DNA of 64,000 bases from Candidatus Poribacteria bacterium. Lineage in GTDB: Bacteria > Poribacteria > WGA-4E > WGA-3G. The DNA is taken from positions 1-64,000 of the forward strand of contig JAJDWA010000018.1 of assembly GCA_022825825.1 (NCBI GenBank), written 5' to 3'. Of the stretch, positions 53,745 to 61,911 are shown piece after piece; positions within the stretch are counted from its first letter, which is position 1, and each line of letters starts with the position of its first letter. Made by a program: the position numbers and the translations under genes. The notes under the pieces were generated by a model, which saw only the letters and a list, made by a program, of their open reading frames with translations, was not told where the DNA came from and made no database searches.

Positions 53745-54173
53745 ATGACAGAGGTTCCAACGATTACTTTCCAGATACTCGGTCCAAATGAAGGCGCAGC
53801 AGAGGGATCAAGTAAAGGTTTGTGGTTTAAGGTAAAATCTGATCCACCACCATCAGAGGACCTTGTTATAGGTTTGAAAGTGTGTTCGTCAAATGGAACG
53901 GTGAGACAGTCCGGCGTTATCATGATTCTGAAACATGAAAGCCATTCTGCGGACTTTTTTTATAAAACAGTGATCGGTGATCTTGACGTATGGTTAGAAA
54001 TTGAACCTGTTGACTCCCTCACTAAACTTGAATTCCCTATTTTCACAAACGAAGGCTATGTAATAGAGGCAGGGAATAAGTTCCCTGAGTACAACATCGG
54101 AGATTTATCAAAAATAGTTCCTTACCAGTGGAACGGGCCGGATCGAGGCTTATGGACAGACGAAAATCGTTGA
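53745..54173 (+). CDS. Conserved hypothetical beta-rich protein
   Basis: The protein has 142 residues and is not recognised. The sequence is rich in short hydrophobic strands (ITFQILGP, LWFKVKSD, VWLEIEPV), suggesting a beta-sandwich, with no signal peptide. The start is uncertain: ATG 53745 or 53712 (the latter overlaps the previous gene). It lies between the USP/PCP_red gene and the PQQ-propeller gene, 14 nt from each at most, so it is probably part of one transcript. Confidence 0.6.
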   Translation: MTEVPTITFQILGPNEGAAEGSSKGLWFKVKSDPPPSEDLVIGLKVCSSNGTVRQSGVIMILKHESHSADFFYKTVIGDLDVWLEIEPVDSLTKLEFPIFTNEGYVIEAGNKFPEYNIGDLSKIVPYQWNGPDRGLWTDENR

Positions 54174-54187
54174 AACGGAGGTAAATG

Positions 54188-55513
54188 ATGAAGAAAAAGG
54201 GTTTTAGAAATGGGTTAGCCGCAATTTTAAGCATAGTTACACTTATTTTTTCTATGAGTAGTTGTGCTCAGAAAACACCTGATACGGATACCGAACGGAC
54301 AAGGACAGTTCCTAAAAACTGGTCCCAGTGGCGAGGTCCAAACAATGATGGAATTAGTGCTGAAACGGATGTGCCTATTCAGTGGAGTCAGACTGAGAAC
54401 GTCCGTTGGCGTTTACCACTGCCCGGCGAGGCGGCTTCCACACCTATTGTGTGGGGAGATAAGATTTTCCTGACATCCGCTGACGGAAGAGAACTTGTTT
54501 TGATGTGTGTTAGTACCGAAGGTGAGGAACTATGGAAACGCACCTTAGGACAAGGCAACCGTTCTGCTCGCCGTGGTGAAGTAAACTCAGCTGCACCATC
54601 CCCTACAACTGATGGCGAACATGTTTGGACATTTCTCGGAACCGGTGATCTTGCTTGTTATGATTTTGAAGGTAATCCTGTCTGGAAAACAAACCTGGAG
54701 GAACGTTACGGCAAGTTCAATCTCTATTTTATTATGTCAACGACACCACTGCTTCACGAAGATAGGTTATACGTTTCACTTATTCACAGTAATGCATGGT
54801 TAGTCTTGGCACTTGATAAAATGACAGGCGAAGAGGTTTGGAAGCATGACCGAAAAAGCGATGCAAGGAGTGAATCCGAACAAGCCTATACCTCTCCTAT
54901 TGTTTATCGTGATGCAGAACACGAATTCCTGGTTGTGCATGGCGCCGACTATGTCACAGCACATAATCTTGAAGATGGCAGCGAAATTTGGCGGTGCGGT
55001 GGCATAAATCCACCCAATAACTATAACGGTTCATTCCGACTTGTCGCTTCGCCTGTAGCAAAGGAAGGTCTCATTGTTGTTCCCTCCGCAAAAAATGGCC
55101 CTGTTTTGGGTTTAGACCCATCAGGAACAGGCGATATTACGGACACTGAATGGCAAATCTGGAAACGCCAAGATGGCACTCCAGATGTCCCGTCTCCGCT
55201 TATCCATGATGGTTTAGTCTATCTGTGCCGAGAAAACGGAGTTCTTATATGCCTTGATGCCGAAACGGGAGAACAACTTTATGAGCAACGAACGCACCGC
55301 CAGCGGCATCGCTCCTCACCTGTTTATGCTAACGGTTACATCTATTTAACAGCTCGGGATGGGGTGGTCAATGTTGTTAAAGCAGGACGAGAATTTGAAA
55401 TCGTTGCAACCAATTCAATTGACGAAACCGTTGCTGCATCGCCGGTAATTGTAGATGGCACGCTCTATCTCCGTAGTTACGATGCCTTATACGCAATCGG
55501 CCAGAAAAAGTGA
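54188..55513 (+). CDS. PQQ-type beta-propeller lipoprotein
   Basis: This 441-residue exported protein has a lipobox-like end (SMSSC, Cys near residue 26) and the W-S-Q-W-R-G-P-N-N-D-G-I-S start typical of PQQ-like propellers, followed by seven or so blades (GEELWKR, GNPVWK, GEEVWKHDRK, GSEIWRCGG and so on). No catalytic quinoprotein residues are evident, so it is more like BamB-type scaffolds. ATG 54188 is preferred because GGAGG ends 6 nt upstream. The next gene overlaps its stop codon. Confidence 0.85.
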   Translation: MKKKGFRNGLAAILSIVTLIFSMSSCAQKTPDTDTERTRTVPKNWSQWRGPNNDGISAETDVPIQWSQTENVRWRLPLPGEAASTPIVWGDKIFLTSADGRELVLMCVSTEGEELWKRTLGQGNRSARRGEVNSAAPSPTTDGEHVWTFLGTGDLACYDFEGNPVWKTNLEERYGKFNLYFIMSTTPLLHEDRLYVSLIHSNAWLVLALDKMTGEEVWKHDRKSDARSESEQAYTSPIVYRDAEHEFLVVHGADYVTAHNLEDGSEIWRCGGINPPNNYNGSFRLVASPVAKEGLIVVPSAKNGPVLGLDPSGTGDITDTEWQIWKRQDGTPDVPSPLIHDGLVYLCRENGVLICLDAETGEQLYEQRTHRQRHRSSPVYANGYIYLTARDGVVNVVKAGREFEIVATNSIDETVAASPVIVDGTLYLRSYDALYAIGQKK

Positions 55514-56391
55514 AAAGTTACAAGGAACTCCCGGATGACGCCGGTTCCAACATTATTGGGCAAGTCACAGCACAAGCGAACCGCCTCACCGAACGACTTG
55601 CTTCGGTAAGGCATACAGTCGCCATTATGAGCGGAAAAGGTGGTGTTGGCAAGAGCGCTATTACCGCCAATCTCGCTACCGCGCTGACGTTGGCAGGGTG
55701 TGCTGTCGGTGTCGTTGATGCCGATATCAACGGTCCAACAATTGCAAAAATGATGGGAGTTCGAGACGCAACGCTTGAATACGCATCTACGGGTGTCAAA
55801 CCAGCAATCAGTTCACTTGGCACGAAGATCATTTCAATGGATCTGCTCCTGTCTGAAGATGCCGCACCGGTGCTGTGGAATGCACACACGCAAAAGGATG
55901 CTTTCACATGGCGTTCCACCATGGAGGTAGGTGCACTGCGGGAGTTCATCGGTGATACCGAATGGGATGAGTTGGATTATCTTCTAATTGATTTGCCACC
56001 AGGTGCTGATCGCTTGCCGAATGTAGCTGAACTTATTCCAAACCTTGGCGGCGTAGTCGTCGTGACAATTCCCTCCGAAGTTTCACATCTGATTGTCAAA
56101 AAATCTATCACAATGGCGAGAGACATCCTTGATGCACCGATTATTGGCGTTGTTGAAAATATGGCGTTCTATGTATGTAAACACTGCGGTGAACACGAAC
56201 CCCTTTTTTCTGCTGAAGACACACCTGATAATGCCTTTCAGTTAACAACGCTTGCCAAAATCCCTTTCGATCCGAAACTGTCGCATTGTAACGACAGCGG
56301 CACGCCTTATCTGAATGAATACCCCGATACCCGCGCAGGCAAAGCAATTATAGAGGTAGCACAAAAGATTCAAGATTTCTTTAAGACATAA
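55510..56391 (+). CDS. mrp: Mrp/NBP35-type P-loop ATPase (Fe-S cluster carrier)
   Basis: This 293-residue MinD/Mrp-family ATPase has the deviant Walker A G42-K-G-G-V-G-K-S49 and VDADINGPTIAKMMG (switch I). Near the end of the switch region it has the C-K-H-C pair (about 222-225, VCKHCGE), the Fe-S-binding CxxC of Mrp proteins. The N-terminal DUF59 domain seen in many Mrp proteins is absent. The GTG start overlaps the previous stop. It may serve the Fe-S radical SAM protein encoded 2.5 kb downstream. Confidence 0.9.
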   Translation: MKSYKELPDDAGSNIIGQVTAQANRLTERLASVRHTVAIMSGKGGVGKSAITANLATALTLAGCAVGVVDADINGPTIAKMMGVRDATLEYASTGVKPAISSLGTKIISMDLLLSEDAAPVLWNAHTQKDAFTWRSTMEVGALREFIGDTEWDELDYLLIDLPPGADRLPNVAELIPNLGGVVVVTIPSEVSHLIVKKSITMARDILDAPIIGVVENMAFYVCKHCGEHEPLFSAEDTPDNAFQLTTLAKIPFDPKLSHCNDSGTPYLNEYPDTRAGKAIIEVAQKIQDFFKT

Positions 56392-56446
56392 GGTTCACTG
56401 TGTCTTATCCCTTCTCTACCCTTACACAAAATATGGAGACTAAACG

Positions 56447-56971
56447 ATGAAATTCTTATGCATAGACTGCGATACAGCAATGAAATTTAAAGACGTGACT
56501 CGCCCTGAACAGGGTTCTGTCACCGCTGTATTTGAATGCCCCGACTGTTTTACAGAGATTGCCATGTTCCTCAACCCGTGGGAAACACAGATGTTAAAAT
56601 CCTTGGACCTAAAACTCGGTGGTAGTGGTGAAGCGGCACAACCGATGCAGATGGTTCGTTCTCAGTTAGAGACTGCAAAACAGGATTCCATGCCAGACAT
56701 ATCGTCAGAAATGGGATCAGGTGAAACCGCTGAGGGGGGTAAATGTCCCTTTACTTCCGTTATCTCAGACGCTTTTGAGGAAAAATCCGAACCTGAACCT
56801 GATGGCCTCACTTGGACACCTGAAGCATTGGAGCGATTAGAACGTATCCCCAGTTTTGTGCGTCCGATGGCAAAGATGGGGATTGAAAGTTTTGCCAAAG
56901 ATAACGGACATACCGAAATCACTGGCGAAGTGATGGATGCTGCACGCGGCAACTTCCCTGCACAGTTCTAA
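56447..56971 (+). CDS. Zinc-ribbon protein with C-terminal PCP_red-like domain
   Basis: This 174-residue protein has an N-terminal four-Cys zinc ribbon (C5-x2-C8 and C-x2-C near 31-34), a variable acidic middle, and a PCP_red-like domain (about 121-174; WTPEALERLERIPSFVRPMAKMG) much like those in the neighbouring genes. GGAG precedes the ATG. No catalytic residues were recognised. Confidence 0.72.
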   Translation: MKFLCIDCDTAMKFKDVTRPEQGSVTAVFECPDCFTEIAMFLNPWETQMLKSLDLKLGGSGEAAQPMQMVRSQLETAKQDSMPDISSEMGSGETAEGGKCPFTSVISDAFEEKSEPEPDGLTWTPEALERLERIPSFVRPMAKMGIESFAKDNGHTEITGEVMDAARGNFPAQF

Positions 56972-57010
56972 ATCCTAAAATGCTTGATACCCTCTCGGTT
57001 TTCGGTTATA

Positions 57011-57140
57011 ATTATAGTGAAATGCAAAATATGTTCACACTTCCCTGGTAGGTGCGGTTTCTAACCGCACGATGGACATAGGTTCGGTTAGGAAACCGAA
57101 CCTACCGTAGTGTCCAAATAATTATGAATTTTACTATAAT
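57011..57140. repeat. MITE-like element with two facing palindromes
   Basis: The ends ATTATAGTGAAAT (57011-57023) and ATTTTACTATAAT (57128-57140) are complementary with one mismatch, and the similarity extends about 30 nt inward. Inside are GGTAGGTGCGG (57047-57070) and GGTTCGGTT (57081-57107) palindromes. The inner right flank TGTCCAAATAAT recurs near 8650 (reverse), 5297 and 16914. Confidence 0.7.
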
Positions 57141-57208
57141 GCACAATATTGGCAGAAGGCATAGTCTTAATCGCTGGCTACATGCATATTATGTTATAGG
57201 AGCACATT

Positions 57209-57970
57209 ATGGCAACCAAAGCAGAGAAGGAAAAACTCTCTTATGTCCCTACAGATGCACTTTATCCTGAAGAGGATGGTGAACCGATGGCAGCAAGCGA
57301 CCTTCACAGGGAACAGTTGTTTAGAACATTAAGCACACTTGAGACGCACTTCTCCCAAGATCCAACAGTCTATGTCTCTGGTGATATTCTGATGTATTAT
57401 GTGGAAGGTTCACCTGATAAGTCTATATCTCCAGATGTGCTTGTCTCTTTTGAGATAGGTATGAAAAAACGCAGAACCTACTTGGTCTGGGAAGAGGGGA
57501 AAGTGCCAGAGTTCGTGATGGAGTTCAGCAGCAAAAACACATATCAAAATGACTTAACTAAAAAAATGGGTATCTACGCCTCACTTGAGATACAGAACTA
57601 CTTCTTATATGATGCAGAGGGGCTGTATTTGCCGTCACAACTGATGGGTTTTGAATTGGTTAGCGGTGTTTATGTAGAAGTTCAACCAGATGAGAATGGG
57701 GGTGTCCGTTCATCGCCCTTGGATTTAGATTTTCGTATAAGGGATGGGGAAATAGGTATTTATGATCCGGTTACGGGAGATTGGGTGCAAACACGTGCGG
57801 AAGCTGCCGAGGCACGCGCAACACAAGAAGCTGCTGCACGCCAGGAGGAAGCGACACGCGCAGAAGCTGCCGAGGCACGCGCAACACAAGAGGCAAACGC
57901 ACGACAACAAGCAGAGGCGGAAGTTGCCCAACTCCGAGAACAGCTTGCTCGCTTGCAAGCGCGCTCTTAA
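57209..57970 (+). CDS. Uma2 family putative restriction endonuclease with repeat-built coiled coil
   Basis: The N-terminal 180 residues match the Uma2/DUF820 family, a PD-(D/E)XK nuclease-like fold (SPDVLVSF, VPEFVMEFSSK, and the K-M-x-x-Y element near residue 122). The C-terminal 60 residues are an Ala/Glu/Arg coiled coil. It contains an exact 29-nt direct repeat (57800-57828 and 57863-57891; period 63 nt, 21 residues). Uma2 genes are very numerous in Poribacteria and cyanobacteria; their role is unproven. GGAG precedes ATG 57209. Confidence 0.85.
   Translation: MATKAEKEKLSYVPTDALYPEEDGEPMAASDLHREQLFRTLSTLETHFSQDPTVYVSGDILMYYVEGSPDKSISPDVLVSFEIGMKKRRTYLVWEEGKVPEFVMEFSSKNTYQNDLTKKMGIYASLEIQNYFLYDAEGLYLPSQLMGFELVSGVYVEVQPDENGGVRSSPLDLDFRIRDGEIGIYDPVTGDWVQTRAEAAEARATQEAAARQEEATRAEAAEARATQEANARQQAEAEVAQLREQLARLQARS
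57800..57891 (+). repeat. Intragenic tandem repeat, 63-nt period
   Basis: A 29-nt stretch (starting GAAGCTGCCGAGGC) is exactly repeated at 57800 and 57863, encoding E-A-A-E-A-R-A-T-Q-E twice in the Uma2 coiled coil. Repeat-copy change here would lengthen or shorten the coil by 21 residues without breaking the frame. Confidence 0.85.
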
Positions 57971-58005
57971 TACCCCAATAAACATCTAAAACAGGAAGAG
58001 TCGTT

Positions 58006-58320
58006 ATGAAATACGGGTTATCAGACAAGACTATTCAAAAAATACATGGCGTTTTCAAGCAGTATCCACAAATTGAGAAAGCGATTTTGTACGGTTCACG
58101 CGCCACAGGTAACTACCGTAACGGATCTGACATTGACTTAACCTTCTGTGGTGAAGGCTTAACACACAGCGTACTCACTAAAATTGACTTCGATCTTGAT
58201 GATCTGCTTTTGCCTTATACGATTGACCTATCTGTTTTCAGTCAAATAAACAATCCAGATATGGTTGCGGAGATTGAGCGTGTTGGCGTAAACTTTTATG
58301 AAAAATATGAGGATGTATAA
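58006..58320 (+). CDS. MNT-type nucleotidyltransferase
   Basis: This 104-residue minimal nucleotidyltransferase has G30-S31-R-A-T-G and the aspartate pair D42-I-D44. No HEPN partner is adjacent on either side (upstream is Uma2, downstream a CopD-like membrane protein), so it is an orphan or has lost its partner. GGAAGA precedes the ATG. Confidence 0.85.
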   Translation: MKYGLSDKTIQKIHGVFKQYPQIEKAILYGSRATGNYRNGSDIDLTFCGEGLTHSVLTKIDFDLDDLLLPYTIDLSVFSQINNPDMVAEIERVGVNFYEKYEDV

Positions 58321-58350
58321 TCGTAAGGCAAATCCAGCAAATAACAAACT

Positions 58351-58809
58351 ATGCGGACGTTTGTAGAACTTTTCATCCGGTATATCCATCTCATCGCAGC
58401 AATAGTCTGGTTCGGAGGTGTTGTTTTTTCTACCTTGATTGCAATGCCAATCTTTCGGCAAAACCTAACAGCACATGACCTATTGGAAATTCACAATCGG
58501 TTTCGCCACTTGATGCGATTGATAATAAATTTGCTTTTACTCACAGGCGGGATTGTAATCTTTATCGTTGCATGGAATAGTAATATGGAATTAAAACCAG
58601 AGTATATGATATATTCTGCTGCAAAGTTAGCGGCATTCGGATTGATGGCACTGTTTTGGGGACTATACAGTTCGCTCTATCGGAAGCACCTTGAAGCAGC
58701 ACAACCAGATAGCCCAATCAGTGTTCCCCGTCATATCAATGTTTTCGGACATTTAACACTTTTTTCAGGATTAATTGTATTCGCGCTTGCGTTGCTATTG
58801 AGAAATTAA
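58351..58809 (+). CDS. Four-helix membrane protein, CopD-like
   Basis: This 152-residue protein has four membrane segments. The first (YIHLIAAIVWFGGVVFSTLIAMPIF) resembles CopD-family copper-resistance membrane proteins, with a conserved His. RFRHLMRLIINLLLLTGG is typical of the second segment. Its stop codon TAA directly abuts the ATG of the radical SAM gene, so the two are coupled. A role in copper or haem handling is an inference. Confidence 0.65.
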   Translation: MRTFVELFIRYIHLIAAIVWFGGVVFSTLIAMPIFRQNLTAHDLLEIHNRFRHLMRLIINLLLLTGGIVIFIVAWNSNMELKPEYMIYSAAKLAAFGLMALFWGLYSSLYRKHLEAAQPDSPISVPRHINVFGHLTLFSGLIVFALALLLRN

Positions 58810-60114
58810 ATGGAAAACACAAAAGTTCAGGCAGTCTCATGGAATATCACCCGATTGTGCAATCTGAAATGTACGCACTGCTATCTTCCCGCGGGATTTG
58901 TAGACACAGACGAATTCCCACAAGGTTATTTGAGGGATACAGAGCTAAGCCAATCAGAGTGTTTTCGGGTGATTGATGAGATAGCCGAAATCAACCCACA
59001 TATTCTGCTAATACTTACAGGCGGCGAACCGCTGTTGCGTCCGGATATCTTAGAGATTTCAAAATACGCATCGGATACCGGATTCCTTGTTGTGATGGGA
59101 ACAAACGGTGTTTTACTCAATGACGAAGTGGTTGAGAAGATGCAACAGCACGGCGTTACGGGCGCGGGGATTAGTCTCGATTCTATCCAACCATCAAATC
59201 ACGATAAATTTCGGGGCCTGGAAGGCGCGTGGAAAGCGACAATGAACGGTGTTGAAGCACTCAAACGCGCACAACTTGATTTCCTTGTCCAAACCTCTGT
59301 GACGCAGTGGAATTATGATGAAATCCCTGAGATTGTTGAATTTGCCTATCAGTTGGGTGCAAAGGTGCTAAACCTCTATTTTCTCGTCCGAACAGGAAGA
59401 GGTAAGACGGTAATGGACATTACACCTGCACAATACGAAAAGATGCTTGAGACGATGTTTCAACTGCAAGCAGAATATAGCGGGAAGATGCTCATCGCGG
59501 CGAAATGTGCGCCACACTATAAACGCGTTATCTATGAACAACAGTCCGATTCAGCGTTCCTTCAAGGTTATCCGAGTGGTACTTGCCCCTGTGGTATCTA
59601 TTATTGCCGCATCAGTCCTGAAGGTGAACTGACACCGTGTCCGTATCTACCAGTGAGTGTTGGCAATCTCAAAGATGAGAGTTTTGTCAAGCTATGGAAT
59701 GAATCGGAAACTTTCCATGAGTTACGAAATCGGGATATGCTGCAAGGGAAGTGTGGTGCATGTGAATTCAGAGAGGTGTGCGGCGGATGTAGAGCGCGCG
59801 CTTATGCCACAACCGGTAATTACCTCGCGGCAGATGAATCTTGTGAATATCAACCGGGGCAGCAAGGACAACAACCCGTTCAACTTGAAAAACGGACTGC
59901 ATTTGCATCAGAACCCGATTATGATTTAAAATGGAATGAGGCAGCGGAAAAAAGATTGAAACGCGTTCCATCATTTGCGCGCGGCATGGTTATTAAAAGC
60001 GTTGAAAAATACGCTCGCGAACACGGTTATCGCGAAATAACACCTGAACTTATGAAGGCGGTTAAAAAGCGGTTTGATAAAACAGGCATTCCCTCTTTCC
60101 GACCACGGCGTTAG
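58810..60114 (+). CDS. Radical SAM/SPASM protein with C-terminal PCP_red-like domain
   Basis: This 434-residue protein has the [4Fe-4S]/SAM motif C17-x3-C21-x2-C24 (WNITRLCNLKCTHCYLPAG), LLILTGGEPLLRPDI for SAM binding, and a SPASM region with many Cys for auxiliary clusters (CPCGIYYC, CPYLP, CGACEFREVCGGCRA). The last 55 residues (about 378-430; KWNEAAEKRLKRVPSFARGM) are a PCP_red-like domain. The core resembles NirJ/AhbC/AhbD-type enzymes that modify haem precursors, which would fit the neighbourhood. Peptide-modifying SPASM enzymes are an alternative. No precursor peptide was seen. Confidence 0.85.
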   Translation: MENTKVQAVSWNITRLCNLKCTHCYLPAGFVDTDEFPQGYLRDTELSQSECFRVIDEIAEINPHILLILTGGEPLLRPDILEISKYASDTGFLVVMGTNGVLLNDEVVEKMQQHGVTGAGISLDSIQPSNHDKFRGLEGAWKATMNGVEALKRAQLDFLVQTSVTQWNYDEIPEIVEFAYQLGAKVLNLYFLVRTGRGKTVMDITPAQYEKMLETMFQLQAEYSGKMLIAAKCAPHYKRVIYEQQSDSAFLQGYPSGTCPCGIYYCRISPEGELTPCPYLPVSVGNLKDESFVKLWNESETFHELRNRDMLQGKCGACEFREVCGGCRARAYATTGNYLAADESCEYQPGQQGQQPVQLEKRTAFASEPDYDLKWNEAAEKRLKRVPSFARGMVIKSVEKYAREHGYREITPELMKAVKKRFDKTGIPSFRPRR

Positions 60115-60183
60115 ACTTCTATATTTTTTCTGTAGGGGTTTGTAATCCCGATGTCTTACGTCTTAACAATAAAGGAAACTTGT

Positions 60184-60903
60184 ATGCTAACAACAAAACA
60201 GGTAGATTTTTTTCAAGAAAACGGATTTCTTATCCTTGAAAACTTGATCGATTCAGATATAATTGATGGATGGCGGGAACAGATTTGGAAGCATTTCAAT
60301 TCCAGCTTAGAGACACCAGAAACCTGGCCCGACAATTACGTGGTAGAAAACTTCGGTTTTTCCCCCAATTTTGGACAATTGCCTCCGATGCAAACGATTA
60401 TTGAGCAACTCGGTGGTGGTGAGTTTGCAGGTGGTGGTGGTTCGCCCCTTGTGAAATGGCCCAACCCAGATGCAGAATGGTCAATGCCCGGTAGCGGACA
60501 CATTGATGCTTACGGTCCTGGCGGCTGGAGTCCATTCATGATGGGTGCCACAACCTATCTATATGACGTTGAACCTGGCGGTGGTGCTTTCGTCTTTTGG
60601 CCCAAAAGTCATCTCACAACACACGAATACTTTCTCAAATATCCTAAACAAGTTGATGGTAGTTTTAGGGATATTGAAGGTTGGGGGTGGCATACATTTT
60701 CAGATTTATCGCCAGAGGGACCGCGTGAGTTTATTGCATCTGCTGGGGATGTTGTACTGTGGCACGCATATCTGTGTCATACAGGTTCTGGCAATATCAG
60801 GGATATTCCACGTGTCGGCATATTTGCACGCTATCACCATAAAAAGCGTGAAGAGATAAGATACGAAATTCCGGAGGACCTCTGGAAATACTGGGTAATT
60901 TAA
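60184..60903 (+). CDS. PhyH-family Fe(II)/2-oxoglutarate dioxygenase
   Basis: This 239-residue protein has an intact-looking iron site. The GSGHIDAYGPG segment gives His-x-Asp and HAYLCHTGSGNIRDIPRVG gives the distal His and the 2-oxoglutarate-binding Arg. The N-terminus (TTKQVDFFQENGFLILENLI) is the usual PhyH start. ATG 60184 is chosen (AAAGGAA just upstream). The next gene follows after 9 nt. It is not closely related to the PhyH pair at 6741-8547. Confidence 0.88.
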   Translation: MLTTKQVDFFQENGFLILENLIDSDIIDGWREQIWKHFNSSLETPETWPDNYVVENFGFSPNFGQLPPMQTIIEQLGGGEFAGGGGSPLVKWPNPDAEWSMPGSGHIDAYGPGGWSPFMMGATTYLYDVEPGGGAFVFWPKSHLTTHEYFLKYPKQVDGSFRDIEGWGWHTFSDLSPEGPREFIASAGDVVLWHAYLCHTGSGNIRDIPRVGIFARYHHKKREEIRYEIPEDLWKYWVI

Positions 60904-60912
60904 GGAGGAAAC

Positions 60913-61326
60913 ATGAGCGAGCAAACTAACGTTCAAGAACGACTCACCAACGTTGAAGACCGATTGGCGCGTTTGGAAAATCTACTTGTCCGTATTGATG
61001 AGAAGTTAGATCAGACACCGCAAGTCAGTGTTGCTGAATCTGAAAGCACCGAAAAGTTCCAACAGTGGGTAACCGATTATGTCTCAATGCGGTTACAGCA
61101 ACTTGTACCTGAGACATGTGATCATCCTGCCGAAGCAGCGGCACAGGACGGACCTTTTCTTGACAACACCAACGTGCCGTGTACGGAAGAGGTTGTGCAT
61201 CGTGTGAAACGCATTCCGATCCCGTTTGTGCGAGAGATGGTTGTGCAACGTGTGGCAGAGAACGCACGTTCCGCACAAATTGAACGCGTGGATATAGAGT
61301 TTTTTGAAAATGCTGCAACGTTCTGA
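60913..61326 (+). CDS. Coiled-coil protein with C-terminal PCP_red-like domain
   Basis: This 137-residue protein has an N-terminal coiled coil (about 4-35; heptads in VQERLTNVEDRLARLENLL), a linker, and a degenerate PCP_red-like domain (about 86-137; CTEEVVHRVKRIPIPFVREM) that lacks the initial Trp but keeps the basic helix. GGAGG precedes the ATG. It is the last PCP_red-containing gene of the cluster. Confidence 0.68.
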   Translation: MSEQTNVQERLTNVEDRLARLENLLVRIDEKLDQTPQVSVAESESTEKFQQWVTDYVSMRLQQLVPETCDHPAEAAAQDGPFLDNTNVPCTEEVVHRVKRIPIPFVREMVVQRVAENARSAQIERVDIEFFENAATF

Positions 61327-61526
61327 CAATGTAAAGCCACAGAGGAGTTCCCTCTGCCCGATTTTGATTGGAAGGACTTCTTGAAGGCTCCTGGGTTATA
61401 ATGGATACGTTTGTAGTCGCGCAATTTATTGCGCCTCTTACATTCTGATCAGTGTTTGAGTGGCAACATAGGTAAAATGGACCAATAATTGTAAACTTTT
61501 CTCTAACCATATCCATGGAGGCAAAC

Positions 61527-61869
61527 ATGTCATCTCTTGGTGCACAAACTATCTATTCACCAGAGGAATATCTTATTTCGGAACGCAAGGCAACGCTCAA
61601 AAGCGAATACCTCAGCGGTGAGATACTCGCCATGTCTGGTGCGAATCTGGCACATAATCTTATTACGCTTGATATGGCAACCGATCTAAATATCCAAACA
61701 AGAATATATCCTCGTTTCACAAGACAAAGTCCACGTTGAACACTATCAGCGGCAAGATATGCAATGGAATTTGAAGGAATTTCACGCACTTCAAAACACG
61801 CTAACGCTTTCTCCCATCGGATGCAAACTACCTCTGTGTGACATCTACACGCGGGTAAATCTTGATTGA
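61527..61869 (+). pseudogene. Uma2 gene with internal deletion and frameshift
   Basis: The start (GGAGG at 61517-61521, ATG 61527) and the first 60 codons are a normal Uma2 N-terminus (SPEEYLISERKATLKSEYLSG), but the frame stops at 61739. The Uma2 C-terminus (EYILVSQDKVHVEHYQRQD, then GCKLPLCDIYTRV) is present in another frame and ends at TGA 61867. About 80-90 central residues, including the nuclease core, are missing. The junction is near 61700. Confidence 0.78.
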
Positions 61870-61895
61870 CTGTACAGAATCCCATTTGGTATAAC
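61866..61895 (+). promoter_or_regulatory. Sigma70-like promoter
   Basis: TTGACT (61866-61871), an 18-nt spacer and TATAAC (61890-61895) precede the hypothetical gene at 61912. The leader would be very short, with AAGGAC as ribosome site. Confidence 0.45.
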
Positions 61896-61911
61896 TTAAG
61901 AAGGACAAATC

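Noticed and set aside
116..57107. CRISPR array made of the repeated palindromes
   Set aside because: Copies are kilobases apart with no regular spacing, no spacers and no cas genes.
51815..61326. Bacteriochlorophyll synthesis locus
   Set aside because: Only the small PCP_red-like domain is present; the BchB/BchN/BchL catalytic parts and other pigment genes are absent.
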